64,000 bases of DNA. Source: Sporobolomyces roseus (lineage: Eukaryota; Basidiomycota; Microbotryomycetes; Sporidiobolales; Sporidiobolaceae). The position numbers and the translations under genes were made by a program. Location: contig JADILM010000003.1 in the NCBI GenBank assembly GCA_016617785.1, forward strand, positions 1 through 64,000, written 5' to 3'. Each line of letters starts with the position of its first letter. The first letter of the stretch is position 1. Under the pieces are notes generated by a model, which did no database searches, was not told the DNA's origin, and saw only the letters and a program-made list of their open reading frames with translations. Positions 45,511 through 57,793 of the stretch are shown piece after piece.

Positions 45511-48500
45511 ATGCTACCTCGTACAACTAGTCGACACTTATCGAGAACTCTCCAATCTAGACACCTCGTCGATCAACGCTCCTTCTCACTCCGATCTCTC
45601 TCTCAATCTTTCCTTCGCTCATCGAATACCAACAACTCGAACAACAAGGATGATAAAAACACTGGTTTAGAAGACTTCTTCGGTGGACTCCTAGGCAAGT
45701 CTCGCAAGGATCGGGACAACGCCACTCCTCAACCAGGTGCGATCGACGCTGCTCCGAGAGATCCACTCAAAGGTCTATTCGGAAGGGGCGCACCCGCAGC
45801 TACGGGAGGACCAGGTCCTGATCCAAAGAAGAATGGTCAGGATCAAGATCGAGACTCGAAGGACAACAACAACAAGAAGAACCCTCTCCCTGGTCCCGAC
45901 CCATCTGGTCAACAACCTCCTAACCCCTCGGCCACTACCATCCTCGCTACTACTCTCACTCTCTACCTCCTCTATCGACTCTCTTCTTCCTACGATCCTT
46001 CCTCGAGGGAAATCACCTGGCAAGAATTCCACTCGGCATTCTTATCCAAAGGACTCGTCGACAAACTCACAGTCATCAACAAGCAACGAGTGAGAGTATC
46101 ACTACACTCGAACGCATCTGGTCAGAACCCTGGAGTTGGCGGAGGAGGAGGAGGATCGCCGCAATCAGTCGGATCTTATTACTTCTCGATCGGTTCAGTC
46201 GAAGGATTCGAAAAGAAGTTGGAAGACGCTCAAACCGAACTCGGAATCCCAGTCGGAGAACGTATTCCCGTCGCATTCCACGATGAGATGCCCCTCGGTC
46301 AAACCGTACTCAACTTGTTACCGACTCTTCTCCTCATCGGTTCGACCGTTTGGATCTACCGTAGGATGACGGGAGGTGGAGCAGGAGGTGGAATGTTGGG
46401 TGGTGGAGGAGGAGGAGGAGGAGGACCGGGAGGAATCTTTGGAGTCGGAAAATCGAGAGCAAAGATGTTCAACCACGAAACCGATATCAAGGTTAAGTTC
46501 GATGATGTAGCTGGAATGGACGAGGCGAAGGAAGAGATTATGGAGTTCGTCAAGTTCCTCAAGAACCCGAAACATTACGAACGATTAGGAGCCAAGATCC
46601 CGAGAGGAGCCATCCTTTCTGGTCCTCCTGGTACCGGAAAGACTCTACTCGCCAAGGCAACAGCTGGAGAAGCCGGTGTACCCTTCCTGTCGGTATCAGG
46701 ATCTGAATTCGTCGAGATGTTTGTCGGAGTTGGAGCGAGTCGAGTCAGGGATCTCTTCGCTCAAGCAAAGAAGAACGCTCCTTCGATCGTCTTCATTGAT
46801 GAGATCGACGCTATCGGCAAAGCTCGTGGAAAGGGTGGACAAATGGGTGGAAACGACGAACGAGAATCGACTCTCAATCAGTTGTTAGTCGAAATGGACG
46901 GTTTCGGAACCGGAGAACACGTCGTCCTACTCGCAGGAACCAACAGATCCGACGTTCTCGATCCCGCTTTGATTCGTCCTGGTCGATTCGATCGTCAAAT
47001 CGCAGTCTCAAATCCCGATGTTGGAGGTCGCAAGCAAATCTTCGGAGTTCACCTCAGGAAGCTCGTTCTCGATGTACCGAAGGAGGAGAAAGCGGTCAAG
47101 GCTACGAGTAAGGAGGAGTCGGGAGAAATGAATGCTGAAGAAGGAATCACCGATGCTCCCTCAAACGATGGACCTCGACCTGCCGTCGCCCACTTCACTG
47201 CCACCCCCTCGTCCTCTTCCTCTCCTGCCGCGACTCTCTCCCCCGCAATCGCTTCATCCCCTATCCTCTCCGAACTCGCATCGACTTCGATCCTTCGCGC
47301 TACTCCCACTTCTGACGCTCCTTCTTCATCTCCTTCCTCCGATTCCGCTCCTCCTACGAAATCCAAATCCAACTTTGAATCGATGTACACGATCAAGGAG
47401 AAGGAAGTTTCCGATCCCAATTCGCCCTTGAACAAGCTCATCTCGAAGCTCGCCGCTCACACTCCCGGATTCTCCGGAGCCGATATCGCCAACGTTTGTA
47501 ACGAAGCCGCTTTGATCGCTGCTCGTCTCGGTGCCGACAACGTCAAGGAGAAGCACTTTGAGATGGCGATTGAGAGGGTTATCGCTGGAATGGAGAGGAA
47601 GAGTCGAGTGTTGGGCAAAGATGAGAAGAAGACGGTTGCCTATCACGAAGCTGGACATGCTGTCGCTGGATGGTTCTTGGAATGGGCAGATCCTCTACTC
47701 AAGGTACGTTTTCCTCTCTTCCTATCGTCGCCGGTACCGACTTGATCTGACATCTTCACGCTCTTTCCCTTTCTCTCTTTCTTTTTCTTCTGTAGGTCTC
47801 CATCGTACCCCGAGGAGTCGGTGCTCTCGGTTACGCGCAATACCTACCCACGTACGATGCAAGCCCTCAGATATAATCCATGGAGAAAGAAACTGACAAG
47901 ACTTCACCTTTTCACAGTGAGCGATACCTCTACACTACTGAGCAACTCATCGACCGAATGTGCATGACTCTTGGAGGTCGAGTCAGTGAAGAGATCTTCT
48001 TTGGAAGGATCACGACTGGTGCACAAGACGATCTTCAGAAAGTTACGAGAATGGCCGCCGAGGTCATTGCGAATTGTAAGCACTACTTCCATCTCTCGTT
48101 TTCTGCGTATTCGATTCTAATCTTCTTACCTGCGTGACTAGACGGAATGAACTCTGTTATTGGACCTCTCTCCTACCGACAAGATCAGGAATCATTCCAG
48201 AAGCCTTTCTCCGAGAAAACTGGTCAAATGATCGATGAGGAGGTGAGGAAGATGGTCTTCGAGGCGCATCGACGAACAAAGGAACTCCTCACCGAGAAGA
48301 AGGAGCAAGTCGAACAAGTTGCGCTGTTATTGCTCGAGAAGGAGGTTCTCTCTCGGTAGGTTTCCCTCTCGATTTTCTTCCTGAAGCAAACCTGACATCT
48401 TCTCGATTCTCAGCAACGACATGGTCAACCTCATCGGTGAACGACCGTTCGGAGAGAAGTACGATGATTCAGTTTCGTTTGGTGCTGGACCAGGCGCGCC

Positions 48501-48606
48501 CGTTCCTCAGCCTCACGGTATCGAGGAAGGTATGGCTGGCAAGGGTGGACTCGGACAAGGCGTTCCCGCACCTGGAGGAATCGAAGAAGGAGGTGCGAGG
48601 TTGTGA
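45511..48606 (+). CDS. AFG3: mitochondrial m-AAA protease subunit (Afg3/Yta12)
   Basis: A FtsH-type ATP-dependent zinc protease of the inner mitochondrial membrane, of 937 residues in five exons (45511-47703, 47796-47851, 47918-48075, 48142-48355, 48414-48606). A basic presequence ([17 protein letters not shown]) precedes two membrane segments around [16 protein letters not shown] and [19 protein letters not shown] glycine run follows. Walker A is [13 protein letters not shown], Walker [27 protein letters not shown], and the protease site [12 protein letters not shown] (HEAGH). The C terminus contains [19 protein letters not shown] and [17 protein letters not shown]. Between LRKLVLD and [15 protein letters not shown] there is an extra segment of about 110 residues rich in Ser, Pro, Ala and Glu that the family normally lacks. 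Afg3 and Yta12 cannot be told apart here. Confidence 0.95.
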
Positions 48607-48831
48607 AGCTAGACTTTCACAAAACTAATATTTTCCCCTTCTCTGTCTATCGTTCCCTTCGTCTTTACTTTTGTACATTCCGATCGTTCCCCTTCTGCCT
48701 TGATTATACTCTCTCTCTCTCTTCTCGTTTATCCCTTTGCACGCAAGCACGTCTCTCATACAGTTTGTATCGAAATAAAAGGTTAACTCTTTGATTAAGC
48801 AATAGTCGCTATGTCTGCGACGCTTCGAAGG

Positions 48832-49899
48832 CTACGTTTCCTCAACATGTCTATTCTCCTTCTTGATCCATTCTATTACTTCTGAGAGATCCTTGACAGA
48901 TTGCACGTCTGCTTTTTGACCGTTCTGTTCGTCGAGATAGCTCGGATTCGCATGTTCCTCTCCTGGTTTCAATCGTCTAAGCAACAAGCTCTTCACTCCT
49001 GCTTGTCGAGGAGTCTCATAGTCCCTGTAGGTACGAAGGATCAGCCACACGAACTACAGCATGATGAAGAGCTGAAACTAACGCGATCAACTCGTCGCCG
49101 ATAACGAGCACTTCTTCAGCTTTCAGCTTCTCATTCTCCTTTTCCACCTCATTTAACTTCTCTAGCACATCATGCCAGAATCCAGTCTCTTGCTTCTCCT
49201 TCTCTATAGCCCAAGTCGTGAAAATCTCCCCTTCTTTGATGCCCTTCGCGCCGAGTTGTCGCTCCGAGACTCCGAGATTGTCGAGAATCTTGACGAGAGC
49301 TGGATCAGTGTTCGACACGATCGCCGGCGGTGGCAACCCTAGGGACCGGAGGGAGTCGAGAAAGGCAGGAAACTCGGAATGAAGCGAGTACCCTTCTTTC
49401 CCCCAGAACCGTCGAACGAGCGAGTCGGCCAGATCATCCTCGACAGGAATCAACTCTACAGACCTTGACGGTGTGAGCACGATAGAGAAGGAGTTAGCAG
49501 ACGTAGACTCACGCTCTTGCGAAACGCCTGCGAATCGAAAAGTGTCGCCAATTACACCAGCCCACCACGCCGACGAGTCGAGGGAAGGGATCGAGTGCTT
49601 TCCATAGAGCGGATGTGTCTTCGCCCATTGCTTGAAAGCTACAGCAAGCCGTTAGCAGAAGAATTTCGCTGATAGAGCGGAGAAATGGAGTCCAACCTCG
49701 CTTGAATCCATCTTTGACCTTGCCATCGTCGACAGCAAGACCATATGATCGTGCTACTGATGCCTGCGTAACCGGAGATGCCTCAGCCTGCGAGCAGATT
49801 GGTCTGAGAGAAATAAGAACGAACGTATTGTTCGAAGACTGGAGACCTCGGGCTGAATACGGTACCGAAAGCGTCCAGATAGACTCTACGAATGACCAT
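48832..49899 (-). CDS. HAD-superfamily hydrolase, HDHD3-like
   Basis: A haloacid-dehalogenase fold phosphatase-like protein. The ATG at 49899 gives VYLDAFGTVFSPRSPVFEQY (motif I, nucleophile Asp in DAFGT), joined over a 37-nt intron to AEASPVTQASVARSYGL. Then come WAKTHPLYGKHSIPSLDSS, WWAGVIGDTFRFAGVS, motif II IVSNTDPAL, a lysine in GAKGIKEGEIF (motif III), and motif IV VLVIGDELIADYETPRQAG, formed across the last intron. In motif I the second Asp is replaced by Phe, as in HDHD3-type members with DxxGT. The substrate is unknown. The protein ends KKENRHVEET. Confidence 0.87.
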
Positions 49900-50425
49900 G
49901 TCGTATAGAGAACGTAAGCGCGAGTGTGAGACCAGAGAATTCGAGGTTTCGAGATGAAGGCTTTGAACGGCTTGACGAGAGTATGGGCGCGGACGATGTC
50001 GACAATGAGGTAAGCCAGGACAGAGACGAAGCGGTAGCCAAAGCGACTAGATGCGCAAGTCGGGGAAGAAGGAGAAAAGTCATATCTCTCGTTTCTGGTC
50101 GGAATCGTTGACCATGAATCGGAAATGAGAACCATCTTTTGCGTCTGTTTGTTGACTTGCAGTTTAAGCAGAGCTCTCGATCAAGTTCGAAGCAGCATCT
50201 GACGAAGACCATGCGAAAGCGAGGATAGTTTTTCGCAACAAGCCAGATCGAATTGGTCTCGGCGAACGAACAAAGACATTCTCGATGCTCTGGACAATTG
50301 ATCGCCTACGCCACAACAGAAAGGGGACGAAATGTAAAGCTTGCAAGAGGGTATACACAAAATGAATCAGTTTTCAAGTTTGGGTCCGATTCCGAACGAT
50401 CAACGAAGCGAAACTCGGCTGTCGC
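49900..50425. other. intergenic, tandem minus genes
   Basis: 526 bp between the UBA1 stop and the HAD gene start. No feature was recognised. Confidence 0.5.
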
Positions 50426-53400
50426 CTAACGGATACGGATCTTGAGGTATGGAACCTGAAGAGATAGTCCTGATTAGTCGATGAAGGAAACTCGAGGCAA
50501 AGGAATCAAAAACTCACCTCGACATCCTCATCAGTATCGTCGTTGACCATAATTTCGCAGACGATGTCACGAACGTGCTCCGGAATGGCCTTTCGAGAAA
50601 CAGTCTCGACGAGTTGTGACATTCTGTCGAAACCAGACGGAGAGTCAGATGATGAGAAGCGCAAAGAACCTGATTTCGAGGACTCACGGCATCTTCAATC
50701 GTTCGTCTAGCTTCTTCTTTGGCATCCATGACGAGTAAAGCATGCTGACTCCTGACGAAAGCATCGTAATCTCGAGTTTGTGTTCCGTCTTGAACTTCGC
50801 GATGAGCTCTTCCAGAGTAAGATCGCCTTCAATGAAGAATCGATCCCAGATCGTCCACTCGTTATCGTAGTACTATAGACGAGCACCTAAGAGCATCAAT
50901 GACTTGTTCTGATGTCAAGGGAGAGACAACGCGTTCGTACCTTGTTCTTGGGAACTGCGATAGGTTCAGAGAATCCGAAGAATGGCAGAGCGAGATTGAC
51001 GAAACCGTTTTTGTATTGCTCGATATCGGTCTTGCCGTCGATGATCTGTGTAGGGGAAAGGATGAGTAGCTGACAGCAATGAATCGTTCTCCGAAGGTGT
51101 AGACTGACCTTGTAGAGCTCGAGGCAAACAAGACCAGTAGCGAGACACGTTGTGGTGGCGATAGCAGCTAGTGATGAAGAGTGTATGGAATTGAGTGAGC
51201 TCAACAAGTATTTTAGCGAGCGGATTGAGACCTACGAATGATCTTTCCAGCGATACCCTTTGTTCGGTGCTTGTCAGCCTATTGTAAGCGCGATTGTCAG
51301 TGTGAGATCAGCTATATCTGTCGAGGACGCCGTTACTCACGATCTTGATACCGTAGTTGAGAGCACGAAGGTTCGAAGCAGCAGTGATGAAATCCATGTG
51401 GTGATTTGTGTCGTCGTCCTTCTCGAACTCTGCGGGAACCATTCTATATCCAGCGAGGGAAGAGGGTTGAGGAAGAACAGCGGCGATGGTTGCGAGGTCG
51501 TCATCGTCGGCAGAGGGTGCCTTGTCCTTGTCGTTCGCAACTGGTTCGTCATCCTTGACTTGAACTTGAACACCAGACTTGGGAACGAATTCGGGCAATT
51601 GGATCGAGTCGAGAGTCTTGTGGAATTGAGAAGGATCGTTCTCGCCCTTGAGACCGTAGTTGAATGCGTGAAGATTGGCAGCAGCAACGATGAACTCCAT
51701 GTGAGACGGCTAAATCGCGATGGAACCCATCAGTATGCTGCGGACGACGAGCTGCAGACGACGAGCTTAAGGGAAGAACGTACGTCGTTGTAATCGAACT
51801 TCAAGGGTTCAGGAGCACGCTTAGGTCCAGACCAGAAAGGAGTTCCTTCCTTCGTCAACTGGGTAGACAGAAAAGGAAGATCAGTCATTGAAAGCTGCAT
51901 GGACTGAAGAATTGAGACGTACCAGATCCTTCGGTAGCGAGTATAGCAGTTGTTTGATCTCGTTGGCGTACTCGATCTCGAATTGTTGTCTCGCCCAAAC
52001 GATGCACTCTTCGAATCCGAGAGGCTTGTTCTCGACGAGGTAGCTACGGATCTTGAGGAGTTGACCAGTCTCTCCCGATACCTTGGCTTGTTCGATAAAG
52101 TTGGGTTGAGAAAGGTAGGAGTTGACAACTTCAGCAGGTTTCGTGAAGTACTCCTCGAATCGCTCCTTCGCCCATGCGATGGTGTGCTCGATTTGGTTCG
52201 GGAAGTTCTTAATCGTGCATGAAGGGTGAGACTTCTCTGGAGGGTCTTGAGAAGAAGAGTAGGATTCGGTGACATGAGGAAGGACGACTTGGACGTTGGC
52301 TTTGGTACCGAGAGTTCCTGATTCGAGGAGAGGTTTCTCGTAGTAGACGCAACGTTGGTCCATGTATTGACCTGCGAGAGCTGGGTCAGATCGAGCTACA
52401 GAGAACGAGTCGGACAGAACGAAAACTCACGGGCAGCGACATTGTCGAGAGCATTCGTGACACCATCGAGACCATCGAAGAAGGAGTCGCCGAAAGTAGC
52501 TGCAGAGTATTGTAAGCTCGTCAGCAGCCGCAGAGCGAGGGGAGATGAGGAGAGGGAAGGAAGCGTACCCTCGGTTTCTCCTCCAACGGCCAACTTGAAT
52601 ACCTCAACCTTTCCGACTAACGACTCGTTCATCTCCGTAATAGCCCTCCTTCCAGCTTCACTCTTGAACGATCCAACATCCTTCGGCCTGAACAAGAATT
52701 GCCTGTTCAAGTTACTCTTCTCGATTGTGTCTAAATCGGTAATGTAGATTCGTCCCTCAGGTCCAGTAGCGAGACCCATCATTGCCCAATTCTTCAACAT
52801 CTCACAACCGATCGCACCAGCACCGACGAGGAATTGACGGTTGTTCTCGATCTTCTTTTGGAAAGGTCGACCGAAAACGGCGATTTGAGGGTCGTAACGA
52901 GAAGGAGGGTTCGAAGGTTTGCAGTCTTCTTCGGTAGGTTTCGTCGTGGGAAGAGCTTCGAGAGCATCGTAGTAGAGATGTTGGTAGAGGGGACCGAATT
53001 TGCCGGAGCAAGCCTTGAGGACTTCTTGAGCGACGAATCCACCGAGAACGGCGTTGATAGGAGCGAGTTCACCGGCAGATTGGTAAGAGAGTTCTTCGAG
53101 AGTCGCAACGTCAAGATCGCCCTCGAACTTTGCTTGAGACGCGATGTCTTTGGCGAGTTGGACGAAAGTAGCGGCGTCGGCAGAGTTACGAGGAGCGGGA
53201 AGGCGAGAGTGTTTCGAGCGGAATGCGGAGAGGGCTTGGAAACCGATGTGAAGGGTAGCGGGACGGTCGAATTTAGCGAAATCGGAAATAAGGAATTCGG
53301 GCTCGTTGACTGATTCTCGAAGAGGTTTCTGGGGAAAGCGAGGTTCAGCTCGAATCCGTCAATCAAAGCAGTAGGAGGAATAAGGACATACGAAATCGTA

Positions 53401-54582
53401 CATCTTGGGCATCTTGACCTGATGGAACCATCCACCTCGCTTGTATTGACCGAGTCCTTGAGTATCTCCGATCGTGAAAGTGTAGGGACCTGTTTGTTGG
53501 TGATGAGCTCGCTGAACGGTTCGATAGTGAATGCGGAGACTCACCCTTGACAGTGATCTTTCTCGCTCCATCGACCGAATCCGAGTTAATGTTCATTCCC
53601 TCAACTTCAGTAAACCTAACGAAATCTCCATCTTCCAACCCATGTCTCGTCTCATCCAAGCAGGTCACGAGTGCGTCCTCTCCCTCTTCGATCTCCACCA
53701 CCATTCCCGACAATGGAGTCTCACCAGTCTGATCAACGACTGGGAACTGTTTTCCGAAATCGCAGAACGCCGATCCGAACAATCCAGCCGTTTCCGCCGA
53801 GATGAACTTGATACCGTTCTCATGAGTGAAGTCGTTGAGTTTGAGTTGTTCTTCGGTCGAACCTTGAACGAGGACGACTACGGTGAATCGCTTGATGTTT
53901 TCGAGGTTGAGTTCTCCCAAAACTGATACGGGAGTGTAAGCGTTCAATTCGGCGAGTCGAGGTCGAGTAGCTTCGTCTCTTCGTTGTCCAACGTCTGATT
54001 CTCGGAGGAAGAATTGAGTACCGAGATCTGGGATAGTGACTTTGGTAGGATCCGAAAGGGTGACGGATTTCACTCCTGCAAGACAGACGTTCTTTGCGAT
54101 TTCGACTCCCAATCCCGATAGACCGATGATGAGAACGTCGGATACTGCCATTCGCTTCATGGCTATTTGAAGTAGCAGGGTCAGCGATTGAGCGGAAATT
54201 GATCGAAGGGGAAAGAAACTATTCCAACTCACCCTCATGTCCAAGCACGTATCTGCGTTAAGTGGAAGGGAAGTCAGTCAGTGTACTGCCTCTATGCTAG
54301 CTCCCCAGTATGAGAGAGATTGCCACATGTTTGATCAGCGATCCGATCCATCTTCCTCTCTTTCCCAAGCTTCCCGAGTGCTGTGACTCTGCCTATAGCG
54401 TCAGACCATGACCTGAATACTTGTATTGCCCCTCCAGCGACTCCCTCGTGGTGTATCCAGCAATTGTATAGTAGGATGACCTCAGCGAATCGAAGTTGAA
54501 CTCACAGTTGCCTAGAATAGAGGCCTTCATCTAATCCATCTCCTCCTCCAGGTACAGGGTCTACAGGAATCGCTTCAGTCAT
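50426..54582 (-). CDS. UBA1: ubiquitin-activating enzyme E1
   Basis: Activates ubiquitin with ATP and passes it to E2 enzymes. The ATG at 54582 reads [20 protein letters not shown]; two very small exons follow before [20 protein letters not shown] (inactive adenylation half). The active half has a glycine-rich ATP site around [16 protein letters not shown] (52795-52850), then [21 protein letters not shown]. The catalytic cysteine lies in [19 protein letters not shown] (about 52180-52235). The C-terminal ubiquitin-fold domain ends VPYLKIRIR. More than a dozen introns of 50-80 nt split the gene. All expected motifs are present and the length is normal for the family. Confidence 0.96.
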
Positions 54583-55611
54583 TCGGTTGAAAGTTGAGTA
54601 TAAGGTGAGAGGAGAGAATCAAAAGTCTTCGTTCGCAGCCTACATCGCTCGCTCGGGAGATTCGCTACTCTTGGTCTGTAGCACTCTCTGGATATCGGGA
54701 ACGGTCTGCAGGTGCGCGCGAGTCTTGAGGCTGATGACTATCGAAGCAGAATCGACGACGCTCTTCGAAATCTGCGAAATCGTGCATTTGCAACAAGGAC
54801 TCGTCACAAGCGTGCGAATAGCTCTCTCCCGGCAAGTCAACGACACTTAGAGGTGACGGGGCAAAGAAGGAGGCGCTCTCGGGGGGCTATACGAAGGGGA
54901 AAGCGGAAGTTTCGAAAAATAGACAACGGACGATGCGACGCTCTCTGGATCGAACAGGAGTCATACAGATGACTATCCGACGGCCACAGAGATGTGATGG
55001 AGACATAGGATCGCTCATTGCGTTTACAGGATGGCTACAACAGGACTAGGCGAAAACTCGAGGTCGAATCTGCGAAATTGAGCGAAAGAGTCAGTTTCGC
55101 TGTTCGTTCGGCTCTGGTTAAATGCTGGTGTCGTTGTAGAGTCCTTGTTATGGTATCAGAAGAGTTTGAAGTCATCGTCCGAATGCTCTTCCCTTCTAAA
55201 ACCCTTGATCGCTTTTCGAAACGAGATCTGACGGGATCGGATTGGAAAGTTCACGACGGCGAAGGAGAGTGCAAAGGAACTGGTGTAAGAGGTGCCAGTA
55301 ATAATGTTGCGGAGAGAACCTCGCTCTCCATATCATCATTTGTGTCCAGGAGGAAGAGGAAGGGAAAGAAACGAGCGAGAAAGGGTTACTCACGCTCTGA
55401 TTAGAGTTGCGCTTCTAGTATTGAGATGGTTGATGATCTGTCGAGTCGAGAGTAGTCTAGTGGAGAGAAGTGAAGTGAAGGGAAGAGAGAGGAGAGAAGG
55501 CAAGTTTGAGGAATTTGAGAGAGAGAGACAAAAAAAAAGCAGCAGCTCGACCTCGCCCTTTCCTCTCCAGTCACTCCGTCCACAAGAGTTACTCGACCTC
55601 GCCTATCAACC
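54583..55611. promoter_or_regulatory. divergent region, UBA1 and RPS3
   Basis: 1,029 bp between head-to-head UBA1 and RPS3. The half nearest RPS3 is strongly purine-rich (55440-55545), then an A9 run and a pyrimidine-rich stretch lead to the RPS3 ATG. Open frames here are Arg/Lys/Ser-rich without a recognisable domain, and I treat them as chance. Confidence 0.5.
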
Positions 55612-57304
55612 ATGGCCACCTCTCAAATCATCTCCAAGCGCAGAAAGTGAGCCCTACTCTTTCTCCCTCTTTTGTATCAAACTCGATCTTGGAGGAAACT
55701 AATCTTTGAATTCACTCTCCCCTCTCCTTCTACTCGTCCCTCTGCTTGATTGTGATTGAACAGATTTGTTGCTGATGGTGTCTTCTAGTGCGTAAACCTC
55801 TCTTTGATCCGGCTGGATGAGGTGGAAGAGCTGACGACTTTCCTTTCTTACCTCCCCTCTCAATTATCCTCATCAACCCACCTACGCACAATCTGATCAT
55901 TTGCTATTCACATGAACCATAAAATCACTTGATTCGCCTATCTCCATCGACAACTCCTTCCCTCGACACTTGATTATCTCAATTTGCTCCCTCTCCCTCA
56001 CTCCCTCTCTCCTCCCGATTCATCTTTGTTCACATTCACACTCCGCCATGATCAATCAACAAACCTCAATAATCACTCCCTCCATCTCGAATCTACAATG
56101 CTATCAGCGCTGAACTTTCCGAGTTCTTCTCCCGAACTCTTTCGTCCGAGGGATACTCTGGATGTGAGGTTCGCGTAACCCACCAAAGGACCGAGGTCAT
56201 CATCCGTGCCACCCACACTCAAGAGGTTCTCGGAGAGAAGGGTCGTCGCATCCGCGAATTGACCTCGCTCGTCCAAAAGAGGTTCCGATTCCCCGAGGGT
56301 TCCGTCGAGCTCTACGCTGAGAAGGTTCAAAACCGTGGTCTTGATGCTGTCGCTCAATGCGAGTCTTTGAGGTACAAGCTTCTCGGTGGTCTTGCCGTCC
56401 GTCGGTGCGTTTTCATTCTCTTTTCTCTCCTCTTCTCCCTTCTTCCGACAATCTCGCTGACAACACTATTCATTCTTTACTCTCTGCTTGTCACCTCTAC
56501 CTCTCATATCCCACAATATCCTGAATCTCGACTATTTCGACTCTTTCACCATTTCTCCTGCCCTCTCCCTTCTTTTCCTCGCTTCCCATCCACAACCTAC
56601 TCCGCTCCCCCTAATTGTTCCCTCGACATCCTCCTCCCGACGATCTATTGATTCCTCCGCTCTCGCCACGACTCAAACTCGCATCATTTCCCCTTAACTC
56701 TACAACCGACAATAGTGCTTGCTACGGTGTCCTCCGATTCGTTATGGAGTCTGGAGCCAAGGGTGTTGAGGTTGTCGTTTCTGGCAAACTCCGTGCTGCC
56801 CGTGCCAAGGCGATGAAGTTCACCGACGGATTCATGATCCACTCTGGTCAACCCGCTCGTGACTTCGTCGACCACGCCACCCGCCACGTTCTCATGCGTC
56901 AAGGTGTTCTCGGTATCAAGGTCAAGATCATGAAGCCTTGGGATCCCGAGGGTCGCACTGGTCCTTCCAAACCCCTTCCCGATATGGTTACCAGTGCGTT
57001 TCTTCAATTCTCCTTTTCCTCTCTAGCTGGACAATTTCACTGACTCTCTTGCACTCGATTCTTTCCGTTGTTTCAGTCTCTGAGCCCAAGGCCGATTCCG
57101 AGGCTTCGCAATCGGTTCAGTCGATCAACGTTGGCGCCGTCAACGTCCCTGCTCCCGCTGCTGAGGCTTCGCAAGAGGCTCCCGCTCAAGAGGTTGCCAC
57201 TGGTAACGCCGAGGTCGCTGCTGGTAAGCTCCATCTCGTCTTGACCCGTCTCTGCGTAGACACTGACCGAGTTGTGAAACGTTTTCGCAGAGGGTACTTT
57301 CTAA
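55612..57304 (+). CDS. RPS3: 40S ribosomal protein S3 (uS3)
   Basis: Component of the small ribosomal subunit at the mRNA entry site. Six exons: 55612-55646, 55764-55787, 56108-56404, 56716-56993, 57079-57223 and 57291-57304. The joined protein starts [20 protein letters not shown] and contains the KH domain ([20 protein letters not shown]) and [20 protein letters not shown]. It continues with [39 protein letters not shown] and [10 protein letters not shown], and ends with an Ala/Glu-rich tail. Introns 2 and 3 are 320 and 311 nt, far longer than the usual 50-90. Introns 2, 3 and 4 all begin GTGCGT. Codon use is strongly biased (CGT/CGC for Arg, AAG for Lys), fitting high expression. Confidence 0.98.
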
Positions 57305-57793
57305 ATGAAAGGACTCGGTCGTGCTCCTAATTTTTTGATGGAAACTCTTTGAGACTCTCATTTCCTTTACTTCTGGTTTCCTATACTCTTTTCTGTTGTT
57401 AGCGAGTTGGGAGGTAGGAGTGGATGGGAGTTTTCGAAATAAAAAGAGGTTGAATCTTGTTTTTCCTTGTTTCGCCGCTGTCGTTGCGAGAGGTATCGAT
57501 AGAGGACCATTCCTCACAGCGCCATCGTCGCTTCCACTTTATTCGCTTCGATCGAATGGTTACGATTTGGTTAGTGTTCGCAACGACTTGCGAGATCTCT
57601 TCCTTTCACCCAACACTCCGCAACTCCAGAGATCGCTCTTTCCTTTACAGCCCAATCTCGATAACCCTTGGGAATCTCAAAAGAGCTGTACACGATCGTC
57701 CAGACTGCCTTGCCTCGACCGTGTCCCTCCAAGTTTGATCAAGAAACTCCTTCCCGACTTTACCACCTCGATCCTCTCATAGATAGCAACAAG
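57305..57793. other. intergenic, tandem plus genes
   Basis: 489 bp between RPS3 and EMC3. It contains a possible AATAAA-type signal (AAATAAAAAG near 57440). Nothing else was recognised. Confidence 0.5.

Noticed and set aside
47049..47441. m-AAA insertion as a missed intron
   Set aside because: It lacks convincing donor and acceptor sites at the homology borders, is several times the local intron length and stays open in frame; transcript data could still overturn this.
52834..53313. 159-residue plus-strand open frame inside UBA1
   Set aside because: It is antisense to strongly conserved E1 coding sequence and has no start context or domain of its own.
54712..55404. Two Arg/Lys/Ser-rich open frames upstream of RPS3
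   Set aside because: No domain, purine-biased composition, and they lie in a divergent promoter region; best read as chance frames.
55788..56107. Possible C/D snoRNA in RPS3 intron 2 (GGATGAG near CTGAC)
   Set aside because: Box C is imperfect, spacing to the D-like box is too short and no terminal stem was found.
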